From positions 4,993 to 15,041 of the forward strand of contig JANWXA010000009.1 of the NCBI GenBank assembly GCA_025055465.1: a stretch of 10,049 bases of DNA, read 5' to 3'. Below are positions 5,390-10,049 of the stretch, piece by piece (positions within the stretch are counted from its first letter, which is position 1; the number at the start of each line of letters is the position of its first letter). The notes beneath the pieces were generated by a model, which saw only the letters and a program-made list of their open reading frames with translations, had not been told where the DNA came from and did no database searches. This DNA is from Candidatus Kapaibacterium sp. (lineage in GTDB: Bacteria; Bacteroidota; Ignavibacteria; Kapaibacteriales; HRBIN21). The translations under genes were made by a program, and so were the position numbers.

Positions 5390-7551
5390 TCCAATACCTG
5401 CAATCGTGCGTAGCGCAGCAGTAGAAGTTTGCGTCCGGCACTAATAAAACGCACCAAGGCACGCGAATCCTGACCATTACCGGAAAGGGCTTCCACAACA
5501 CCAACACCAAAGACGGGGTGGTGTACGCGTGCGCCCAAGCGCAGCCCCAGGGTCGGAGCGGCCTCGGCCTTCCGGACGGACGCAGAGAACACCGACACGG
5601 AGGTAGGGAGGACGTTGGGGCTGTGCTCGACAACAAGCTGTTCAGAGGGCAGCTCGGAAAGGAAGGGGGAGGGTTGACTCGGTAGCATCTCGCCCCAACG
5701 CCGGCGGTATTGGGCATAGGCAAGGTATAGTTTGTGTTGGGCACGGGTGATGCCTACGTACAGCAGGCGTCGCTCTTCTTCGAGCTCTTCTGCCGTGCTG
5801 ATAGAACGAGCGATGGGGACAAGACCCTGTTCCAGACCTGTGATGAAGACCACTGGGAATTCCAGGCCCTTGGCGGCGTGTAGAGTAATAATCAGGACAG
5901 CATCAGTAGCGTCCGGGGTTTGGTCTATCTCGCTCAGGAGCGAGATATGCTGCAAGTATTCCTGCAAGCTGGGTGAAGGGCTCTGTTCTACGTACTCCGA
6001 TAGCGTTGCTATGAAGCGTTCCAGGTTGCGATAGCGTTCCTCCTCTTTGTCTTCGTTTCGGTAATAGGCAAGGAGGCCAGTGGCTTCTAAATATTCCAAG
6101 ACGGCAATGTCCAAGGGCTGCCGACGTAGAGCATCCTGGAAACGGTGGACAAGAGCGACAAGTTGGGAGAGCGTTTCACAGGCGGAACGGCGCAGGTGGG
6201 GAATCTCCTGGCACCGCTCCATAGCTTCCCAGAGACCACATCCCCATTCTTGGGACGCTGTCCGCAGGTGCTCAATTGTTGCAGCCCCAATTCCTCTGGG
6301 GGGAAGATTGAGAATGCGCAGCCAGCTCACTGTATCGGCGGGGTTGATTAGAAGGCGAACATAGGCCAGGGCGTCTTTGATTTCCTTCCGCTGGTAGAAG
6401 GATATGGCGCCAATGAGGACATACGGAATGCCAGCTCGGCGGCAGGCTTCCTCCAGGGCTTGAGGCTGCGCGTTCGTTCGGTAGAGTACGGCGATATCAC
6501 CGTAGCGGTACCCGCACTCGTGCTCGTATGCAAGACGCTGAACTACCTGGGCCGCTTCGTCCCGCTCGTCGGCACAGATCAGTAGTGTTGCAGGGTCACC
6601 TTCGGGGTTATTCGTCCAAAGCCGTTTCGGGATTTGGTGGCGGTTGCACCGAATCAATGAGTCGGCCAATAGCAGAATGCGCTTCGTGGAACGGTAGTTC
6701 TGTTCCAGCCGAACGAGCGTTGCATCGGGATAGTCACGCTCGAAGTCTAAAATGTTTCGGATATCAGCGCCGCGCCAACGGTAAATGCTTTGGGCATCGT
6801 CACCGACTACGCAGAGGTTGCGGTAGCGTGCTGTCAAGAGGCGTAGCGCCATATACTGGGTTCGGTTGGTGTCCTGGTATTCGTCCACAAACACATAGCG
6901 GAAGCGGTTCTGGTAGCGCGTCAGGACGTCGGGGTGATTCTGGAAGAGGCGGATAATGTTGAGGAGGAGGTCGTCAAAGTCCATGGCGTTGTTAGCGCGG
7001 AGCTGGCGGTCGTACTCCTGGTAGAGTTGTGCTAACAGGCGCTCACGCGGGTTAGTAGCGGTAGCAGCGGCCTCCTGCCAGGAGACCATGCGGTTCTTGA
7101 GATGGGAAATCGCGTGTCGTGCAGTGGAAGGGTCCAGTACATGTGGAGCAATGCCCATCTGGCGGAGGAGCAAGCGCAGGAGTCCGGTGGAATCTTCGGT
7201 GTCGTAAATGGTGTAGGCAGCGGTATAGCCCAGCAGGGGAGCCTCTGTACGTAGGATGCGAGCAAACATGCTGTGGAAGGTTCCTATCCAGAGACGCTGT
7301 GCGTGGGAGGTGGATACTAATTCTGTGACACGATGGCGCATCTCGTCGGCGGCTTTGTTGGTAAAAGTCAGTGCCAGAATCGTCTCTGGAGATACCCCGC
7401 GCCAGAGCAAGTAGGCAATGCGATAAGTGAGCACCCGGGTCTTGCCACTGCCAGCCCCGGCAATGACCAGAAGGGGTCCGTCACCGTGCGTGACTGCTTG
7501 TCGTTGAGCAGGGTTGAGGTGTTGCAGGAGCTCTTTCACCGCAGCCCGCAT
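5386..7551 (-). CDS. uvrD: ATP-dependent DNA helicase UvrD/PcrA
   Basis: This 721-residue superfamily 1A helicase unwinds DNA 3' to 5' in nucleotide excision repair, mismatch repair and clearance of recombinase or stalled polymerase. Motifs in order: Q-motif region LNPAQRQAV (12-20), Walker A AGAGSGKT (31-38), Ia LTFTNKAA (61-68), II VDEYQD (222-227), III VGDDAQSIYRWRGA (249-262), IV QNYRS (284-288), V TLHAAKGLEF (556-565) and VI EEERRLLYVGITRAQ (591-605). The C-terminus has the Tudor-like RNA-polymerase-binding fold with HPVFGVGVVEAL (678-689). Length is normal and all motifs are intact. I chose the ATG at 7551 over an upstream in-frame TTG at 7578 because the TTG lies within a candidate promoter box and the ATG gives the usual N-terminus. 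There is no clear ribosome binding site. The TGA overlaps the next ORF as ATGA. pcrA is the name used in Gram-positives; the two cannot be separated by sequence alone. Confidence 0.96.
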   Translation of the reverse strand: MRAAVKELLQHLNPAQRQAVTHGDGPLLVIAGAGSGKTRVLTYRIAYLLWRGVSPETILALTFTNKAADEMRHRVTELVSTSHAQRLWIGTFHSMFARILRTEAPLLGYTAAYTIYDTEDSTGLLRLLLRQMGIAPHVLDPSTARHAISHLKNRMVSWQEAAATATNPRERLLAQLYQEYDRQLRANNAMDFDDLLLNIIRLFQNHPDVLTRYQNRFRYVFVDEYQDTNRTQYMALRLLTARYRNLCVVGDDAQSIYRWRGADIRNILDFERDYPDATLVRLEQNYRSTKRILLLADSLIRCNRHQIPKRLWTNNPEGDPATLLICADERDEAAQVVQRLAYEHECGYRYGDIAVLYRTNAQPQALEEACRRAGIPYVLIGAISFYQRKEIKDALAYVRLLINPADTVSWLRILNLPPRGIGAATIEHLRTASQEWGCGLWEAMERCQEIPHLRRSACETLSQLVALVHRFQDALRRQPLDIAVLEYLEATGLLAYYRNEDKEEERYRNLERFIATLSEYVEQSPSPSLQEYLQHISLLSEIDQTPDATDAVLIITLHAAKGLEFPVVFITGLEQGLVPIARSISTAEELEEERRLLYVGITRAQHKLYLAYAQYRRRWGEMLPSQPSPFLSELPSEQLVVEHSPNVLPTSVSVFSASVRKAEAAPTLGLRLGARVHHPVFGVGVVEALSGNGQDSRALVRFISAGRKLLLLRYARLQVLE
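5926..5947. repeat. 10-2-10 perfect inverted repeat inside uvrD
   Basis: TATCTCGCTC and GAGCGAGATA flank AG. It lies in the codons for LLSEID (about residues 538-543), between the 2B domain and motif V. The transcript could form a stable hairpin but no U-run follows, so termination is not indicated. No function is known to me. Confidence 0.45.
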
Positions 7552-7626
7552 TGGATATGGGCAAAACCTAAGATACAAACTTACGCTGGGTACGCCGCTT
7601 GGCAGAGCTTCGGTACGGCGGCAGAG
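7552..7626 (-). promoter_or_regulatory. priA-uvrD intergenic gap with candidate -7 box
   Basis: The 75 bp between the priA stop and the uvrD ATG contain TAAGTTTG on the minus strand (7583-7576), an exact TAnnTTTG match. It lies 24 bases before the chosen ATG, leaving a leader of roughly 20 bases. No TTG -33 element is found at 19-21 bases upstream. If real, the promoter would let the uvrD-to-PBP unit be transcribed independently of priA. I see no intrinsic terminator for priA here: the short CGCCG/CGGCG pairing has no U-run. Confidence 0.35.
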
Positions 7627-10049
7627 TCAGAGCATTCCATATGCATCAACGTTGATGGCAACACGGATGCTGGTAATGCCGTGCTTGTGTCGGTACGTAC
7701 TATAGGCTGTCCGGAGTACAGCCTGTAGATGGTGAGCGGCGGGGTCAAGGTGCTTGAGGTTTTTTAGAATGATCACTCTCCGGTACCGGTTCCGGATTAG
7801 CGTGATCGTCGGGATTGCTGGGCCGAGTTTTAGAACCGCCGGATGTGCAGGTATGCAACCGGCGAAGAAATGAGCATGTTGATGTACTTTTTCCTCGTCC
7901 GCCCCGGAGATTTCCACAACCACAAAGCGGGTGAAAGGCGGATAGAGAGCGGTTTTTCGGTGCTGGAGTTCGTCGTGATAGAAAAGTTCTTCGTTGCCGG
8001 TCTGCACGGCGATAATGGCGGGGTGGTCTGGGTATGCTGTTTGGAGAAAGACTTCCCCCGGGGTATCGCTGCGCCGTCCTGCACGTCCAGCAACTTGAGT
8101 GAAGAGCTGGAAAGCACGCTCGGCGGAGCGGAAGTCGGGGATAAAGAGCTGCAAGTCCGCATTGATAATACCGACTAAGGTCACGTGAGGAAGGTCCAGA
8201 CCTTTGGCTACCATTTGGGTTCCCACAAGAATGTGGATCTCTCCGCGGGCGAAGCGATGGAGTAAGCGGCGGTGCGCCCCTCTGCGCGTTGTGGTATCGG
8301 TGTCCATCCGTTCGATGCGATACTGGACCGTTGGGTACAGCGCGGCTGCCACCTCCTCTTCCACGCGTTGGGTGCCGGTACCGACTTCGCTGAGATGTGG
8401 ATTGCCGCACTGCGGACAGTCTTCCAGAAGGGGTATGGCAAAACCGCAGTAGTGGCAGCGCAAGAGGCGGGATACCTTATGGTATGTCAGCGATACGCTG
8501 CAGTGTGCGCACGTGGGGACATAGCCACAGTCAGGGCATTGTAGCCAGCGGGCGAAGCCGCGTCGGTTGTGAAAGAGGATGATGCCTTGGCGGTTCTCCA
8601 GACGCTGTCGGATGGCCTCTATGAGTTCATGGGAGAAAGGCCCGCGGATACGCTGAGCCTGCCGTCCCTGGCGGATATCTATGACCCGTATAGTCGGCAA
8701 CTGAGCTCCATCTGCCCGCTGCTTGAGTTCCAGTAGGTGATACTTCCCCACCTGGGCGTTGAACATGCTTTCCAGCGAGGGCGTTGCCGAGCCCAAAATA
8801 GCGATGGCTCTTTCCATATGTGCCCGCATCACGGCGCAGTCCCGGGCGTGATAGCGCGGGGCAGGGTCGTCTTGTTTGTACGAGGGTTCGTGTTCCTCGT
8901 CTACGATTAGTAGTCCTATGCGGGGCAACGGGGCAAAGACTGCAGAGCGTGCGCCCAACACAATGGAGACGTGCCCCATGCGGATTGCTCTCCATGCGTG
9001 GAATCGCTCACTGGCGCTCATGCGGCTGTGCATGATGGCGATACGCTCAGGGAAGGCGGCGCGGAAACGGTCAATGAGCTGTGGTGTGAGGGAGATTTCC
9101 GGTACCAGTACCAATGCTCCCCGACCCTGTTCCAGTGCTTTGCGGATTGCGTGCATGTATACCAATGTCTTGCCGCTGCCGGTGACCCCACGCAGAAGGA
9201 AAACCTTGGGCGCATAGCTGTCCAAAGCCTCGTGGATACGGCGGACAGCGTAGTCCTGCTCTCGGCTAAGCGAAAGCTCGAGTTCATTCCGCTCGGCCAG
9301 GCTCAATTCGTGGTTCTCGCTCTCCCGCGGAGACTCCTCATGGATTGTTTCCTGGAGATAGCCACGGCGCACTAACAGGTGTGCAGTCGTCGAGGAGACG
9401 CGACTTTGATGGAGAGCCTCGCGCAGTGGCATAGCGGTGCCGTGCTGGAGGGCATAGGTGTATACTACATTCAGAAGGCGGGCCTGAGCGGGTGAGCGTC
9501 GTTGGAGTTCTTCTGCAACGGTCTGGAAGTGTGCAGGGTCCAGACGGAGGTCGGGGGATGGTTCCAGAGCACGAATCTGGCGAGGCCGCGGTGTTGTAGG
9601 GGACTGGGTCTGAAGTGCAATATAGCCCTGCTGCTCCAGGGCCTGAAGCTGTGCTGAGAGGCTCTCGCTGTGAAGTTGGCGGGCAAGGTAGCGGAGGCTA
9701 AGTGGGCTACCGTGCTGCTGCAAGAGGGACAGCAGAGCAGCTCGCTTGGGGGAACGCCGCTCCAAAATGGAGCGCTCCTCCGGACTGGGCTCCCGTAGTA
9801 GGCGGACCAGAGTACTGCGTGGCGGGACCATACCTGGCGGAAGCGCAGCTTTGAGAACCTCGCCCCACGAGCAGAAGTAGTACTCCGCCACCCACCGAGT
9901 AAGGCGCAACAGGGCATCAGAGAAGATTGGGGTTTCATCCAGCAGCTCACGAATGGGCCTCGTGGAGGCCAGCGGCGGAGCGGGAAGCTCCTCTACGATG
10001 ACGCCGGTAAGCTCCCGTTCCCGAAATGGCACCATCACCCGAAGCCCGA
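7627..10049 (-). CDS. priA: Primosomal protein N' (replication restart helicase PriA), N-terminus beyond the window
   Basis: PriA recognises abandoned replication forks and D-loops and loads the replicative helicase. The visible part, counted from the GTG at 10038, has 803 residues. It includes the end of the 3'-DNA-binding domain, a winged-helix region (about 95-245), Walker A GVTGSGKT (284-291), DEEH (380-383), GSATPSLES (416-424), eight zinc-binding cysteines in four pairs (C501/C504, C510/C513, C528/C531, C541/C544), GTQMVAKGLD (606-615), QVAGRAGR (648-655) and the C-terminal domain ending INVDAYGML. The frame continues to the right edge as GLR before VMVPFR, matching the GCRVRVPFG region of E. 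coli PriA, so roughly the first 30 residues are missing and the GTG is not the true start. The stretch before Walker A is longer than in E. coli, as in the longer PriA proteins of other phyla. The TGA is at 7629-7627. All functional motifs are intact. Confidence 0.96.
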   Translation of the reverse strand, partial: GLRVMVPFRERELTGVIVEELPAPPLASTRPIRELLDETPIFSDALLRLTRWVAEYYFCSWGEVLKAALPPGMVPPRSTLVRLLREPSPEERSILERRSPKRAALLSLLQQHGSPLSLRYLARQLHSESLSAQLQALEQQGYIALQTQSPTTPRPRQIRALEPSPDLRLDPAHFQTVAEELQRRSPAQARLLNVVYTYALQHGTAMPLREALHQSRVSSTTAHLLVRRGYLQETIHEESPRESENHELSLAERNELELSLSREQDYAVRRIHEALDSYAPKVFLLRGVTGSGKTLVYMHAIRKALEQGRGALVLVPEISLTPQLIDRFRAAFPERIAIMHSRMSASERFHAWRAIRMGHVSIVLGARSAVFAPLPRIGLLIVDEEHEPSYKQDDPAPRYHARDCAVMRAHMERAIAILGSATPSLESMFNAQVGKYHLLELKQRADGAQLPTIRVIDIRQGRQAQRIRGPFSHELIEAIRQRLENRQGIILFHNRRGFARWLQCPDCGYVPTCAHCSVSLTYHKVSRLLRCHYCGFAIPLLEDCPQCGNPHLSEVGTGTQRVEEEVAAALYPTVQYRIERMDTDTTTRRGAHRRLLHRFARGEIHILVGTQMVAKGLDLPHVTLVGIINADLQLFIPDFRSAERAFQLFTQVAGRAGRRSDTPGEVFLQTAYPDHPAIIAVQTGNEELFYHDELQHRKTALYPPFTRFVVVEISGADEEKVHQHAHFFAGCIPAHPAVLKLGPAIPTITLIRNRYRRVIILKNLKHLDPAAHHLQAVLRTAYSTYRHKHGITSIRVAINVDAYGML

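Noticed and set aside
5331..5744. 137-codon minus-strand frame overlapping the 3' end of uvrD
   Set aside because: It mostly shadows the intact uvrD C-terminus, has a Pro/Ser/Cys-rich translation, and lacks the stop/start junctions that support the neighbouring ORF at 4976-5389.
7552..7578. TTG start for uvrD adding nine residues
   Set aside because: The TTG lies inside the candidate TAAGTTTG box and the extra residues are not typical of UvrD; the ATG at 7551 gives the expected N-terminus.
7780..7789. CCGGTACCGG 10-bp palindrome in priA
   Set aside because: Ten-base perfect palindromes are expected several times by chance in 10 kb, and nothing in the context gives it meaning.
7745..8410. 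221-codon minus-strand open frame inside priA
   Set aside because: It is a shifted frame of priA with Arg/Ser/Pro-rich, low-complexity translation, while the priA frame carries intact helicase motifs over the same bases.

Overview
The window reads as ordinary chromosomal housekeeping DNA from a bacterium of moderately high G+C content, probably in the Bacteroidota/Chlorobiota/Ignavibacteria/Kapabacteria (FCB) assemblage. The support is indirect. The ClpS has the NDDxxTF...VI core that I associate with that group. There is a PD40-propeller/OmpA lipoprotein of a type common there. Shine-Dalgarno sequences are mostly weak or absent. Both intergenic regions that should hold promoters contain an exact TAnnTTTG box, the -7 element known from Bacteroidota, although neither has a well-spaced -33 element. 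I see no mobile elements, CRISPR arrays, tRNA or rRNA genes.

Layout from left to right. Positions 2-685 (minus) encode a CADD/TenA/PqqC-like di-metal protein, the family of self-sacrificing p-aminobenzoate synthases. Positions 792-1094 (plus) encode ClpS, divergent from it across a 106-bp region that carries a perfect 7-3-7 inverted repeat. From 1111 to 10049 every gene lies on the minus strand, so transcription runs right to left: priA (7627 to beyond the right edge), a 75-bp gap with a candidate promoter, uvrD/pcrA (5386-7551), a 137-codon unrecognised ORF (4976-5389), an OmpA/PD40 lipoprotein (3261-4979), and a class A penicillin-binding protein (1111-3264). clpS and the PBP gene converge with only 16 bp between them.

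The most informative structural fact is that uvrD, orf137, the lipoprotein gene and the PBP gene are joined by three consecutive ATGA start/stop overlaps. They therefore look like one translationally coupled unit that links a DNA repair helicase to envelope genes. The tight pairing of a peptidoglycan-binding lipoprotein with a bifunctional peptidoglycan synthase suggests a functional partnership. The 137-codon ORF fits exactly between two ATGA junctions, which is the best evidence that it is a real, undescribed gene; its protein sequence resembles nothing I know.

The most interesting enzyme is the CADD-family protein. The metal ligands and the sacrificial Tyr and Lys known from the Chlamydia protein can all be aligned with a constant offset of two residues, which predicts a PabABC-independent route to the folate precursor pABA. 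No complete, previously undescribed multi-gene system is evident.
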